NCBI GenBank assembly: GCA_900544205.1
Contig: UQUG01000005.1
Coordinates: forward strand, 1-64,000
Length of the DNA: 64,000 nt
Source of the DNA: an uncultured Collinsella sp.
GTDB taxonomy: Bacteria; Actinomycetota; Coriobacteriia; Coriobacteriales; Coriobacteriaceae
Direction: 5' to 3'
The notes beneath the pieces are model-generated. The model was not told the origin of the DNA. It ran no database searches and saw nothing but the letters and a program-made list of their open reading frames with translations. The position numbers and the translations under genes are program-made. This document shows, in pieces, positions 16,977 through 27,628 of this stretch (positions are counted from its first letter, which is position 1; each line of letters starts with the position of its first letter).

Positions 16977-17168
16977 ATGGCTACATCTAGTATTAAAGCG
17001 CCTATTCGGGTTACCTCTGTTGAGGGCGCCAGAGCCTTATGCGAAGCATATGAAAAAGGATTAGCGATGGATGCCTCGATTAAATCCCCGAAGCGCTTAA
17101 CCGGCGGACGGCTATCAGTTGAGAAGCAAAAAGCAATCGATAAATTGTTCGCCAAAATGGGTATTTAA
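16977..17168 (+). CDS. Small protein of unknown function, paired with a GNAT acetyltransferase
   Basis: This 63-aa protein is charged and probably soluble: SVEGARALCEAYEKGL followed by a basic patch KSPKRLTGGRLSVEKQKAIDK. A good AAGGGAG precedes the ATG, and its stop is 2 bp from the start of the acetyltransferase, so the two are co-translated. I do not recognise a family; it does not look like a ribbon-helix-helix or HTH protein. The size and position of the pair recall two-gene toxin-antitoxin modules, but no motif supports calling it an antitoxin. It is AT-richer than rmlA and rmlB on either side. Confidence 0.65.
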   Translation: MATSSIKAPIRVTSVEGARALCEAYEKGLAMDASIKSPKRLTGGRLSVEKQKAIDKLFAKMGI

Positions 17169-17170
17169 AC

Positions 17171-18804
<1,634 letters not shown>

Positions 18805-18824
18805 GCCGCCCGAGTGCCCTTACG

Positions 18825-18883
18825 GGGCGCCCCGGGCGGACCGCAGGGCATGGGGATGATCCTGCGGCCCGCCCGGGGCGCCC
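18825..18883 (+). other. Long GC-rich hairpin between rmlB and rmlCD
   Basis: Bases 18825-18847 pair with 18861-18883 over 23 bp with one mismatch (A18840 with C18868), around a 13-nt loop. There is no following T run, so it is not a standard intrinsic terminator. It may stabilise or punctuate the transcript (inference). The rmlCD start lies about 35 bp downstream. Confidence 0.75.
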
Positions 18884-18918
18884 GCAACCACCGTATCGTC
18901 GATAGGAGCTTTTCCCAC

Positions 18919-20373
18919 ATGGCAGACATCGCATTCGAGAAGGACCTCTCCGTCACCGAGACCGGCATCGAGGGCCTCAAGGTCGTCGACCTGGCCGTCC
19001 ACGGCGACTCGCGCGGCTGGTTCAAGGAGAACTGGCAGCGCGCCAAGATGACCGCCCTGGGCATCCCCGACCTCCGCGTCGTCCAGAACAACGTCTCCTA
19101 CAACGACAGCCGCGGCGTCACCCGCGGCATCCACGCCGAGCCCTGGGACAAGTTCATCTCCGTGGCCCGCGGCTCGGTCTTCGGCGCCTGGGTGGACCTG
19201 CGCGAGGGCAGCGCCACCTACGGCAAGGTCTACACGACCGTGCTGGACCCGTCCAAGGCCATCTACGTCCCGCGCGGCGTGGGCAACTCCTTCCAGGCGC
19301 TCGAGGACGGCACCGCCTACACCTACCTGGTGGACGCCCACTGGTCCCTTGAATTGAAGAGGACCTACACCTTCGTGAACCTCGCCGACCCCGAGCTCGA
19401 CATCCAGTGGCCGATCCCGCTTGCGGAGGCCACCGTCTCCGAGGCGGACAAAAACCACCCGATGCTCAAGGACGTCGTCCCCATGGCACCGAAACGGACG
19501 CTCGTCACCGGCTGCAACGGCCAGCTGGGCCGCGCGGTGCGCGCGCTCGCCGAGGAGCGCGGCGTGGCGAAGGACTTCGACTTCTGCGACATCGACACCT
19601 TCGACATGTCCGACCCGGCGGCCTATTCGCAGTACGACTGGTCGCTCTACGGCACCGTTATCAACTGCGGCGCCTACACCGCGGTGGACAGGGCCGAGAC
19701 CTCCGAGGGCCGCGCGACTGCCTGGAAGGCCAACGCCACCGGCCCGGCGCTCCTCGCCCGCACCTGCGCCGAGCACGGCATCACTCTCGTGCACGTTTCC
19801 TCCGACTACGTCTTCGACGGCACCGCTGAGGTGCACGACGAGGACGAGCCCCTCAGCCCGCTGTCCGTCTACGGCCAGACCAAGGCCGCCGGCGACATCG
19901 CCGTGGCCGGGTGCCCCCGCCACTACATCATGCGCAGCTCCTGGGTCATCGGCGAGGGCCACAACTTCGTGAAGACCATGAAGGGCCTGTCCGACCGCGT
20001 AGCCGACCCCGAGGACGGGCTCGCGCAGGTCACCGTGGTCGACGACCAGCTGGGCCGCCTGACCTTCACGCGCGACATGGCTGCCGCCATATTCCACGTG
20101 CTGGGGACGCAGGCCCCCTACGGAACGTATAACTGCACCGGCGCGGGCGCCGTCAGGTCCTGGGCCGACATCGCCCGCGCCGTCTTCGAGGCCGCCAACG
20201 GCAACGGGGACAAGGTGGTCCCGGTCAGCACCGCCGACTACTACGCCGGCGCCGAGGGCCCCGTCGCCCCGCGCCCGGTCCATTCCGCACTCGACCTGTC
20301 CAAACTCGAGTCGGTGGGCTTCCATATGCCCGACTGGGGGGAAGAGCTGGGGGAGTACCTCAAGACGCTCTAG
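18919..20373 (+). CDS. rmlCD: Fused dTDP-4-keto-6-deoxyglucose 3,5-epimerase and dTDP-4-dehydrorhamnose reductase (RmlC-RmlD)
   Basis: The 484-aa protein joins two enzymes. Residues 1 to about 190 are RmlC-like (DSRGWFKENW, RGIHAEPWDKF with the catalytic His, YVPRGVGNSFQALED). Residues about 195-484 are RmlD-like (VTGCNGQLGRAV NAD(P)-binding motif, SSDYVFDG, YGQTK as YxxxK, RSSWVIGEGHNFV). Together they perform the last two steps to dTDP-L-rhamnose. RmlC-RmlD fusions are known in some Actinobacteria. The ATG at 18919 follows AGGAGC; the open frame upstream runs through the GC-rich hairpin and is not used. A terminator follows. Confidence 0.93.
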   Translation: MADIAFEKDLSVTETGIEGLKVVDLAVHGDSRGWFKENWQRAKMTALGIPDLRVVQNNVSYNDSRGVTRGIHAEPWDKFISVARGSVFGAWVDLREGSATYGKVYTTVLDPSKAIYVPRGVGNSFQALEDGTAYTYLVDAHWSLELKRTYTFVNLADPELDIQWPIPLAEATVSEADKNHPMLKDVVPMAPKRTLVTGCNGQLGRAVRALAEERGVAKDFDFCDIDTFDMSDPAAYSQYDWSLYGTVINCGAYTAVDRAETSEGRATAWKANATGPALLARTCAEHGITLVHVSSDYVFDGTAEVHDEDEPLSPLSVYGQTKAAGDIAVAGCPRHYIMRSSWVIGEGHNFVKTMKGLSDRVADPEDGLAQVTVVDDQLGRLTFTRDMAAAIFHVLGTQAPYGTYNCTGAGAVRSWADIARAVFEAANGNGDKVVPVSTADYYAGAEGPVAPRPVHSALDLSKLESVGFHMPDWGEELGEYLKTL

Positions 20374-20395
20374 TCTCTATTTAATTTGCGAGAGT

Positions 20396-20431
20396 AAAAG
20401 CCGCCGTTCGTTAACGGCGGCTTTTCTTGTG
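20396..20431. terminator. Bidirectional terminator between rmlCD and the YfhO-type gene
   Basis: Bases 20396-20408 and 20413-20425 form a perfect 13-bp stem (AAAAGCCGCCGTT arm) with a 4-nt loop. The T run and A run on the two sides allow function in both directions. It overlaps the stop codon of the minus-strand gene. Confidence 0.9.
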
Positions 20432-22825
20432 TCTGGCGAATAGCCCCGCTGTAACAAGGGTAACGGCGCTCGCCAAACTCACCGCAAGCCCCGCAAATGC
20501 GCCCGGGGTCCTATAGCTCATTACGATCTTATTCGTGCCTTTCTGCACGCTCAAGCATGACAAGCCCTTATCGGCGGCGGGCGCCAGCTCTGCGGCGGTG
20601 CCGTTTACCGTTACGTTCCAGCCCTCATCATACGGAACGCTCAGCAGCAGGTTGCCGTCATCCTTGGCGGTATACTCGCCCTCGATCCTTCCGTCCTCAA
20701 AAACCGTCGGAATAAACTCGCTCGTCTTAAGCTCGTTAATGATCTGCCTGAAAACGTCCAGATTGAGGGCGTAAAAGACCGGCTCATTGTTTTGGGGCAT
20801 GTCTGTATAGCCCTCTGCGACTCCGATTGACACCGTATGCTGGCTCGGGGCGTCCGATGCATCCGCAATCTGGCGGATATTGTTGTCGAATCTCCAGGCC
20901 TCGTTTTCGATCGTTCGCTGGTCGATGGTTAGGGCGACGGGCCAATAACTGCCGGCGGCCGCATCTTTGTTGATGTAGAGATACCCGATGGAACCCGACG
21001 GCACGGTGACGTTCCACTGCTTTAAGTTCTCGTCATTTTCCGTGTTCGTGGCCTTGATTTTGGTATAGAGCTTTACCTCGCGGCCTAAGATTTTGCTGTA
21101 GAGGTCGTTCTGCTTTTCGAATGGGTCCCCGATCTTCAGTGTGCTGTTTTGGATATCGCTTGAGGCTGCGACGCCAATGCTGAGCGCATAGGGGTTCTCG
21201 TACACCGCGCTTGTGGAGTTCGCCTGATTCGTCTTGGCCGAAACGTATCCCGCAGGTGCGTTCTCGGGAATGGCATACTTGACTCCCAGTAGGGCATCGA
21301 CGGCAAGAATGGGCTCGGCATAACGGGTTGAAAACTCGCCGACACTGCTGTATCCAAGGGAGTTGAGCAGTGCAATTGCCTGCGGGTTGTTTGCCGACGA
21401 ATATGAAGACAGTTGGTTGTATCCAAGTGCCAGGCCTTCGTTGAGGGCGGCGCTATCGGCGCGCGTAGTCGTACGGTCGATGCGGTAGAAAGACGCCGAA
21501 TCCTGGCCTTGAATGGCTGCGATCGTGTTGGTTGCGGTGGCGACATAGGCGCTGTTGGCTTCTTCGGAATAGCCTGTGTACAGCTGGTTCCACATAACAT
21601 TGGCGTTGGCAAATAGTTCAATTGCCGTGAGTGCCAAGAGCGGCATGATGATGGCCGGACGATGGGCTCGACGTAATGTTGGCCGCTCATTGAGTTTCTG
21701 CAACGCGTATCCTGCGGCCCACAGCGCAAAGAAGCTCAGCAAAAAAGCCGTGCGCGAGTAGAAGCCGTTAGGAACACGCATGCCGCACCAGATGTACTCG
21801 AGCGGGCTTAAAACGGAGCTGGCGACCAGGATTATCGTGACGACGAGTGTTGCGATGCGCGTCTTGATCGAAATCGTGCGGTTAACCAGCAGACTCACCG
21901 CGAGCAGCATCATGATGATGCCGCAATAGAACTGCGGTGTGCTTTCGTTGTTTACCCACATGTAGGGAAGAAAGCCCCTGATGAGCGATTTGAGGCTGGT
22001 TTTAAGTAGGGGGCCGAGTGTCAGAACGGGACCGCCCTTGGACATGGCAAGGATGGTCGGCAAAAAGGTCCAGGCGGACAGAAGCAGTCCAAGCGCGATA
22101 GCCCCGGCGAATCGTAGGGCCCGATCGAGCATGAGCTTCCAGCTATATCCTTCCGCAGAGACGTAGTCGACAAATTCGACGAGTACGAAGATGCAGAGGA
22201 ACAAGATGCTGATGTAGGCCGTATACCAGCAGAACATGACATTGAGCGCCGTTGCGATGACGAGGCGGATCATTCGCTGCTTGCGGATGAGCTCGTAGCA
22301 TCCGTAGGCGCAGATGGGCAGTAGGATGAGGCAATCGATCCAGAGGGGGTTGCGCAGGTTGCTGATGGTCCAGCTGCAAAATGTGAACGAGAGGGAAAGC
22401 AGGAATGCTGCGGGCTTGGGTAGGCCGAAGCGCTTTTGCAAGAACCAAGCGCTGCTGATGTGGATGCAGCCGAGCTTGAGCGCGGCGATAACAAACACAA
22501 AGAGCGTCAGCTTGTCTTGGGGAAACAGTACGCAGAGCAGGTTAAAGGGGCTGGCGAGATAGTAGCTATAGAGCCCCCACGTGTTCATGCCCAGACCCTG
22601 AGAAAAGGAGTAGCGAAGATTCTCCTCGCCCAAAAGGACGCGTCGGAACCAAGCAAAGAAGTCGATGTACTGGTACTTGATGTCGCCAGCGAGAAACGAG
22701 TTGTCCCCAAAGGGGTAGACGTGTCCTGTCACGGCAAGTGCGACAAAGAGCGTGACGGTAAACGCAAAGCAAGCAGCATAGAATGCTACATTCTTCTTGA
22801 ACGTGCATTTATTGATCCGTGTCAT
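20411..22825 (-). CDS. YfhO-family membrane protein (GT-C-like)
   Basis: The 804-aa protein has about 12 N-terminal membrane segments, the YfhO-type first loop (YPFGDNSFLAGDIKYQYIDFF) with acidic residues, a large external domain from about residue 430, and a final membrane helix. YfhO/BcsE-like proteins glycosylate teichoic acids or other surface polymers using polyprenyl-phosphate sugars made by a partner GT2 enzyme. That partner may be the gene directly upstream, whose end it overlaps by 17 bp. The start at 22825 (MTRINKCTF) is chosen because the longer frame to 22939 adds residues from inside the upstream gene. Confidence 0.82.
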   Translation of the reverse strand: MTRINKCTFKKNVAFYAACFAFTVTLFVALAVTGHVYPFGDNSFLAGDIKYQYIDFFAWFRRVLLGEENLRYSFSQGLGMNTWGLYSYYLASPFNLLCVLFPQDKLTLFVFVIAALKLGCIHISSAWFLQKRFGLPKPAAFLLSLSFTFCSWTISNLRNPLWIDCLILLPICAYGCYELIRKQRMIRLVIATALNVMFCWYTAYISILFLCIFVLVEFVDYVSAEGYSWKLMLDRALRFAGAIALGLLLSAWTFLPTILAMSKGGPVLTLGPLLKTSLKSLIRGFLPYMWVNNESTPQFYCGIIMMLLAVSLLVNRTISIKTRIATLVVTIILVASSVLSPLEYIWCGMRVPNGFYSRTAFLLSFFALWAAGYALQKLNERPTLRRAHRPAIIMPLLALTAIELFANANVMWNQLYTGYSEEANSAYVATATNTIAAIQGQDSASFYRIDRTTTRADSAALNEGLALGYNQLSSYSSANNPQAIALLNSLGYSSVGEFSTRYAEPILAVDALLGVKYAIPENAPAGYVSAKTNQANSTSAVYENPYALSIGVAASSDIQNSTLKIGDPFEKQNDLYSKILGREVKLYTKIKATNTENDENLKQWNVTVPSGSIGYLYINKDAAAGSYWPVALTIDQRTIENEAWRFDNNIRQIADASDAPSQHTVSIGVAEGYTDMPQNNEPVFYALNLDVFRQIINELKTSEFIPTVFEDGRIEGEYTAKDDGNLLLSVPYDEGWNVTVNGTAAELAPAADKGLSCLSVQKGTNKIVMSYRTPGAFAGLAVSLASAVTLVTAGLFARHKKSRR

Positions 22826-23777
22826 CAGATTCCTCGCTGGATTCTCGAATGATATAGATAGGACGTTGCTTGGTTTCCAAGTAGGCCTTTGCCAAGTATT
22901 CACCGATGATTCCAAGGCACAGAAGCTGCATGCCGCCAAACAGCGTTATGAGGCAGGCGAGCGACGGCCATCCGCCGACGGGGTCACCCCAAACGAGTGT
23001 TTTGACCAGGATGATGACGAATCCCAGAATGGCGATGAGACAGAAGACGATACCCGTGAGGGCGGCGAGGGAGAGCGGCGCCGTGGAAAAAGCGACGATG
23101 CCGTCGATGGAATAGAGGAGCAGCGACCAAAAGCTCCACTTGGTCTCGCCGGCCACGCGGTTGACGTTTACATAGGGGAGCCATTTGGTCTTGAAGCCCA
23201 CCCAGCCGTAAATGCCCTTGGAGAATCGGTTATATTCGCCCATGGAGACGATAGCGTTGACCATGGGGCGTTTCATGAGCCTAAAGTCGCGTGCACCGTC
23301 GACGATGTCCGCGTTGGAAATGCGGTTGATGATCTTGTAGAACATGCGGGCGAAGAACGACCTGATGGGAGGCTCGCCTTTGCGGGTGGTCCTGCGCGTA
23401 GCGACGTTGTCGTAGTCTTCGGTTTGCAAGACCTCGTACATCTGCGGCAGCAGCGAGGGCGGGTCCTGCATGTCGGCGTCCATGGTGGTGACATAGTCAC
23501 CCTTTGCATGCTGGAGTCCGGCAAACAGTGCTGCCTCTTTGCCAAAGTTGCGCGAGAAAGAGTGCCATCGGATGGCGTATGGATGCGCCGCCGCGGCTTC
23601 CGCCTTCATGACGGTGAGCGTTTTGTCCGCTGAGCCATCGTCGATGAGGACGGCTTCAAAGGAGATGCAGGGGTCTTGCTGGGTCATGGTGCGAACGACG
23701 CCATCGAGCTCTTTGAGAAAGATCGGAAGCGATTCCTGCTCGTTGTAGCACGGCACGACAATGGAGATGAGCGGCAT
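22809..23777 (-). CDS. Family 2 glycosyltransferase, GtrB-like, with two C-terminal membrane helices
   Basis: The 322-aa protein has a GT-A start ISIVVPCYNEQESLP, a metal-binding TMDADMQDPP at about residue 94, and GARDFRLMKR. Two membrane helices lie at about 235-260 and 270-295. This is the bactoprenyl-phosphate glycosyltransferase pattern (GtrB, CsbB): a sugar from UDP or dTDP is placed on undecaprenyl phosphate. CsbB-YfhO pairs are known to work together in Gram-positive bacteria, and the YfhO-type gene here directly follows and overlaps it. It begins 6 bp after the preceding GT2 gene. Confidence 0.88.
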   Translation of the reverse strand: MPLISIVVPCYNEQESLPIFLKELDGVVRTMTQQDPCISFEAVLIDDGSADKTLTVMKAEAAAAHPYAIRWHSFSRNFGKEAALFAGLQHAKGDYVTTMDADMQDPPSLLPQMYEVLQTEDYDNVATRRTTRKGEPPIRSFFARMFYKIINRISNADIVDGARDFRLMKRPMVNAIVSMGEYNRFSKGIYGWVGFKTKWLPYVNVNRVAGETKWSFWSLLLYSIDGIVAFSTAPLSLAALTGIVFCLIAILGFVIILVKTLVWGDPVGGWPSLACLITLFGGMQLLCLGIIGEYLAKAYLETKQRPIYIIRESSEESDDTDQ

Positions 23778-23783
23778 GGTGGT

Positions 23784-24755
23784 TTACCTCTCGCTTGGCT
23801 TGGAAGTAGGGTGGCCGGGCTGGTCGTCGTAGGCGTATTTGCTGTACACGTTGACCTCCCACTGCTTTTTTTCGACCTTTGCTACAGAATCCAGGATGAA
23901 TCCGGTCGCAAGGCTCAGGCCGCACAGGAACATAAACGATACAGCAAGCATGGCGGTGGGGAAGCGCGGGACCAGGCCGGTCTGGAAATACTCGACAACG
24001 ATGGGCATGCCCAGGACGAGGCCGATCGCCGCAAACAGAAGCGCAACCAGGCTGAAGAATTTGAGCGGACGGTAGTCCTTGAACAGCGTGCCGATCATGG
24101 CGACGACCTTGATGCCGTCACTGACGGTATTGAGCTTAGACTCTGATCCTTCGGGGCGATCGCGGTACTCAATGGGCACGTCCTTGATGCGCCAGCGGTG
24201 ATCGACGGCATGGATGGAGAGCTCGGTTTCGATTTGAAATCCCTCGGAAAGTACGGGGAACGTTTTGACAAAGGGGCGACTCATTGCGCGATAGCCCGTC
24301 ATAACGTCATCGAAGCTGAAGCCATAGATCCACTTAATCATGGCGCGAACTAGGTTGTTGCCAAAACCATGGAAGGCTCGCTTGTTTTCCTCGGCATAGG
24401 TCCCATTGGAAAGGCGGTCGCCTACGGTCATGTCGGCCGTGCCGTTAAGGATGGGCTCACAGAGGGCCTTCGCCGCCTCGGCGGGGTAGGTGTCGTCGCC
24501 GTCTACCATCAGATAACAATCGGCGTCGATGTCGCGGAACATCTGGCGGCACACGTTGCCCTTTCCCTGGCGGGGCTCAAAGCGGACCGTGGCGCCGTGC
24601 TCTGCAGCAATGTGAGAGGTGTTGTCTGACGAGTTGTTGTCGTATACGTAGAGAGTCGCCTGCGGAAGCTCGCGGTGAAAGTCGTCGATGACTTTTCCGA
24701 TGGTGACTGCCTCGTTGTAACAGGGGATAATAACGGCAATCGTTTGCTCGGCCAT
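23784..24755 (-). CDS. Family 2 glycosyltransferase, dolichyl-phosphate mannose synthase-like
   Basis: The 323-aa protein starts AVIIPCYNEAVTIGKVI, has MVDGDDTYP as metal-binding motif, MTGYRAMSRPFVKTFP and the DVPIEYRDRPEGSESKL segment typical of DPM1/GtrB enzymes. Two hydrophobic segments lie near the C-terminus. The start at 24755 has AAAGGAAC upstream; the frame reaching 24875 would overlap the divergent gene more. It is first in a three-gene minus-strand unit (two GT2 enzymes plus YfhO). Donor sugar unknown. Confidence 0.85.
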   Translation of the reverse strand: MAEQTIAVIIPCYNEAVTIGKVIDDFHRELPQATLYVYDNNSSDNTSHIAAEHGATVRFEPRQGKGNVCRQMFRDIDADCYLMVDGDDTYPAEAAKALCEPILNGTADMTVGDRLSNGTYAEENKRAFHGFGNNLVRAMIKWIYGFSFDDVMTGYRAMSRPFVKTFPVLSEGFQIETELSIHAVDHRWRIKDVPIEYRDRPEGSESKLNTVSDGIKVVAMIGTLFKDYRPLKFFSLVALLFAAIGLVLGMPIVVEYFQTGLVPRFPTAMLAVSFMFLCGLSLATGFILDSVAKVEKKQWEVNVYSKYAYDDQPGHPTSKPSER

Positions 24756-24804
24756 GAAGGTTCCTTTGGTCGCGTACAATCGAATCGTTTGTTTCGTGGT
24801 TAGG

Positions 24805-26682
24805 ATGGGCGCATTGATTCGAGAGTTCAGGTTATTAGATGTGACACGTGCTGTTTTGCTGTTTGCAGCAAGCATCGCTACGGTGACGTATTGTAGTGGT
24901 TCCTTCGACCTGTTTCCATCAGTCTTGGCATGTGTTGCGATAATCGCATCATTGGTTAATTACAATAAGTTTGCGTGCAGGGATTTTGCATTTCCGTCGG
25001 TTGTTGGTAGAGCTTGCTGCTTAGTGATTTCCCTTGTTTTTTCGTTTGTTCTTGTGCTGGGAGCGCATATTCGTGTGACTGAACCGGTGATTGCCGGCGG
25101 GATTTACGAGAACTATATTGAGCCGTATTCCGCGATTGATTTTGTTGCTTTTTGGGTGATGTCGGCGCTGGTTTTTTGGGTCTTGTCGGTGCTTGTTCAG
25201 CTGTCTTGTCGTTGCCGCTGCTGTGTTTTCTGCAATGACTCGCTGCGGACTAATGATGGTGACTCGTCCATTCGACTCCTATCTGTTGCGGTCCGTGCTC
25301 TAGTGATATTTCTTTTGTATCTCCCGTTCTTCCTGAGGTATTGTCCCGGCCTGTTTTTTGGGGATACCTTCTCGTCGTTCGCTCAGATTATGGGGTGGAA
25401 CCCTTTGAGCAACCATCATCCGGTTGCATTCACCATGATGATGGCTGCTTGTATCAAAATTGCAGGCCTCATGGGGATGAGCCCTTCGGTGGGCGTTGCC
25501 TTGCTAACGGTGCTTCAGATGGCCTGTGTTGCCAGCACGTTTGGCTATCTTTCAATTTGGGTGACTTCCCGCTTGGGGGTCTCCTCTCGCTGGTCTTGGC
25601 TGCTAGTAGTCTATTTTGGCTTGTCACGGTATTGCGCTCTTTATTCTGTGGCGCTTTGGAAAGACCCGTTGTTTTCCTGCTGTCTTGTCTTGATGGTGAC
25701 CATGCTTGCCGATGCCGTCACGGGAAAGGATTCCCGGTCGAGCGCGTTGCGTTTGCTCTTTTTTGGTGCCCTAGCGTTGGGCGTTATGCTTCTACGGAAT
25801 AACGGTTTGTATATTTGCGCTGCGCTATTCGTGGTGCTTGCGATAGTTGTAGCTTTGGGCCGACTCGGCTGCATTGCCCCGATGAAACCTGCCTCTCGTT
25901 TGACCGTATCTCTTGGATTTGCGCTTGTCACATGCTTGGTTATTACGGGGCCCGTGTACTCGGCTCTGGGCGTTGTTCCATCGGAGGATGTTGAGTCAGT
26001 GGGTATTCCGCTTGCTCAGATGGCTCGCGTTGCCGCGCTCGATGGCGGAATGTCCGAGTCCGACCGTTCTTATATGAACGAGCTGCTCCCGCTTGATCGT
26101 TACAAAGAGGTTTACCACCCCAGTATTATCGATCCGCTTAAATGGAACGATGACTTTAATTCGGACCATTTAAAGGATGGATTCTGGGCTCATTGGGCCT
26201 CGATGCTTTCGCGTAACCCTTCGATATACTTTGAGGCGTGGGAACTGCAGACGTTTGGTTTTTGGACCCCAAATGTAAAGGGTGCTGACGGTCTGCCTGA
26301 AAACTTTCTCATGGGCGTTCCGTATAACCTTGCGGCCGACGCAAAGGCTTCTACGGGAGTTACATTTCGTAACTTGCTTGCGCCCCTTGGCGATGATGTT
26401 GATGTGGCGATTGGACTGAGCGCTTGGTCTATTCCTGGCGCCGTTGTCTTTTGGTTGCTCATGTTTTCGACAGCACTGTTGGTGTCTTGTGGTCGCGCAA
26501 GGTTTGCTTTGCCGCTTTTGCCATTTTTGTTGTTGTACGGGACGCTCTTTATTGCCAGTCCTATTTGGTACTGGCCTCGTTATATCGTGGCTGCTCAATT
26601 TGGTCTTCCTGCCGTGCTTGTGGTGGTCGCTCGCGGCATGCTGTCTGATGGAAGACGTCCCGAAAACGATGTTGTGGGATAG
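24805..26682 (+). CDS. Large polytopic membrane protein, DUF6020/GT-C-like
   Basis: The 625-aa protein has about 12 hydrophobic segments. A central part reads FFGDTFSSFAQIMGWNPLSNHHPVAF and later SVALWKDPLFS, features I associate with the DUF6020 family of GT-C-like membrane proteins found in glycan loci of Actinobacteria and Firmicutes. Function is unproven. The ATG at 24805 is preferred; an ATG at 24754 would overlap the start of the divergent GT2 gene. It is transcribed away from the GT2-YfhO unit toward the ABC exporter. Confidence 0.65.
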   Translation: MGALIREFRLLDVTRAVLLFAASIATVTYCSGSFDLFPSVLACVAIIASLVNYNKFACRDFAFPSVVGRACCLVISLVFSFVLVLGAHIRVTEPVIAGGIYENYIEPYSAIDFVAFWVMSALVFWVLSVLVQLSCRCRCCVFCNDSLRTNDGDSSIRLLSVAVRALVIFLLYLPFFLRYCPGLFFGDTFSSFAQIMGWNPLSNHHPVAFTMMMAACIKIAGLMGMSPSVGVALLTVLQMACVASTFGYLSIWVTSRLGVSSRWSWLLVVYFGLSRYCALYSVALWKDPLFSCCLVLMVTMLADAVTGKDSRSSALRLLFFGALALGVMLLRNNGLYICAALFVVLAIVVALGRLGCIAPMKPASRLTVSLGFALVTCLVITGPVYSALGVVPSEDVESVGIPLAQMARVAALDGGMSESDRSYMNELLPLDRYKEVYHPSIIDPLKWNDDFNSDHLKDGFWAHWASMLSRNPSIYFEAWELQTFGFWTPNVKGADGLPENFLMGVPYNLAADAKASTGVTFRNLLAPLGDDVDVAIGLSAWSIPGAVVFWLLMFSTALLVSCGRARFALPLLPFLLLYGTLFIASPIWYWPRYIVAAQFGLPAVLVVVARGMLSDGRRPENDVVG

Positions 26683-26771
26683 TTTTCCAGTTTCGCAATG
26701 CCGCCTTCCGGTACTAGGAGCGGGTCTATACTGTTCGTTTGTCAACGATTACGAGTAAAGGAGTTGCATCC

Positions 26772-27617
26772 GTGTCGGATCAGACAAAGCAACAAGAAAC
26801 TCGCAGTCTGCCTGCGACGTTTGCTAAGAACGAATTTGAGAAGGATGCGTTTATCCTTCGTCAGCTGGTTACCAAGGATTTTAAGATCAAGTACCGCCGT
26901 AGCGTTCTGGGCGTCGCATGGTCGGTGCTCAACCCGCTGCTGATGATGATTGTCATGGCAATCGTGTTCTCGACGATTTTCGCCCAGGGCCGAAATGGCT
27001 CGATTACGCCCGAAATGTATCCGCTGTACTTGATCGTGGGTAACGTTACCTTTGCCGTGATGTCCGAGTCCACGAACCAGGCACTGACGTCCATCGTGGG
27101 TGCGGCTCCGCTGCTTAAGAAAGTTAAAGTGCACCGTTGGGTTTTTCCGGTGCAGAAGGTGCTCTTCTCGCTGGTCAACTTTGCCTTCTCGCTGGTCGCC
27201 GTCGCCATCGTTATGCTGTGGTTCCGCGTTATGCCTTCTTGGCACCTGATTCTGCTGCCGGTTTGCCTGCTGCTGCTTATGTGCTTCTGCATGGGCCTGG
27301 GCATGATGCTCTCGGCCCTCACGGTCTTTTTCCGCGACGTTATGCATCTGTGGAGTGTTGTCATCACGGCTTGGACCTATATCACGCCCATTTTCTGGAC
27401 TACCGACTTTATCGTTCAGATGCCTCATCTTGTTCGTATTTTGGTTTACGCGAACCCCATGTATAACTATCTGCAGTTTATGCGTGATATCTTCCTGTTC
27501 CAGACTACGCCCTCGCTTATGACGTTTGGTATGTGCGTCGCTTGGGCGGTCCTTGCGCTTGTTATTGGCTACACCGTGTTCCATAAGTCCGAGCGCAAAT
27601 TTATCCTCTACATCTAA
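26772..27617 (+). CDS. Polysaccharide/teichoic acid ABC exporter, permease subunit (TagG/Wzm-like)
   Basis: The 281-aa protein is an ABC-2 type permease with six membrane segments and the family start FILRQLVTKDFKIKYRRSVLGVAWSVLNPLL. It would carry a lipid-linked glycan across the membrane with the ATPase encoded next. GTG at 26772 is chosen because AAAGGAG (26757-26763) fits with 8-nt spacing; the TTG at 26739 has no such site. A TATACT at 26727-26732 may be a -10 box. The pair closes the glycan locus, as exporters often do. Confidence 0.9.
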   Translation: MSDQTKQQETRSLPATFAKNEFEKDAFILRQLVTKDFKIKYRRSVLGVAWSVLNPLLMMIVMAIVFSTIFAQGRNGSITPEMYPLYLIVGNVTFAVMSESTNQALTSIVGAAPLLKKVKVHRWVFPVQKVLFSLVNFAFSLVAVAIVMLWFRVMPSWHLILLPVCLLLLMCFCMGLGMMLSALTVFFRDVMHLWSVVITAWTYITPIFWTTDFIVQMPHLVRILVYANPMYNYLQFMRDIFLFQTTPSLMTFGMCVAWAVLALVIGYTVFHKSERKFILYI

Positions 27618-27628
27618 GGAGTGCTGTG

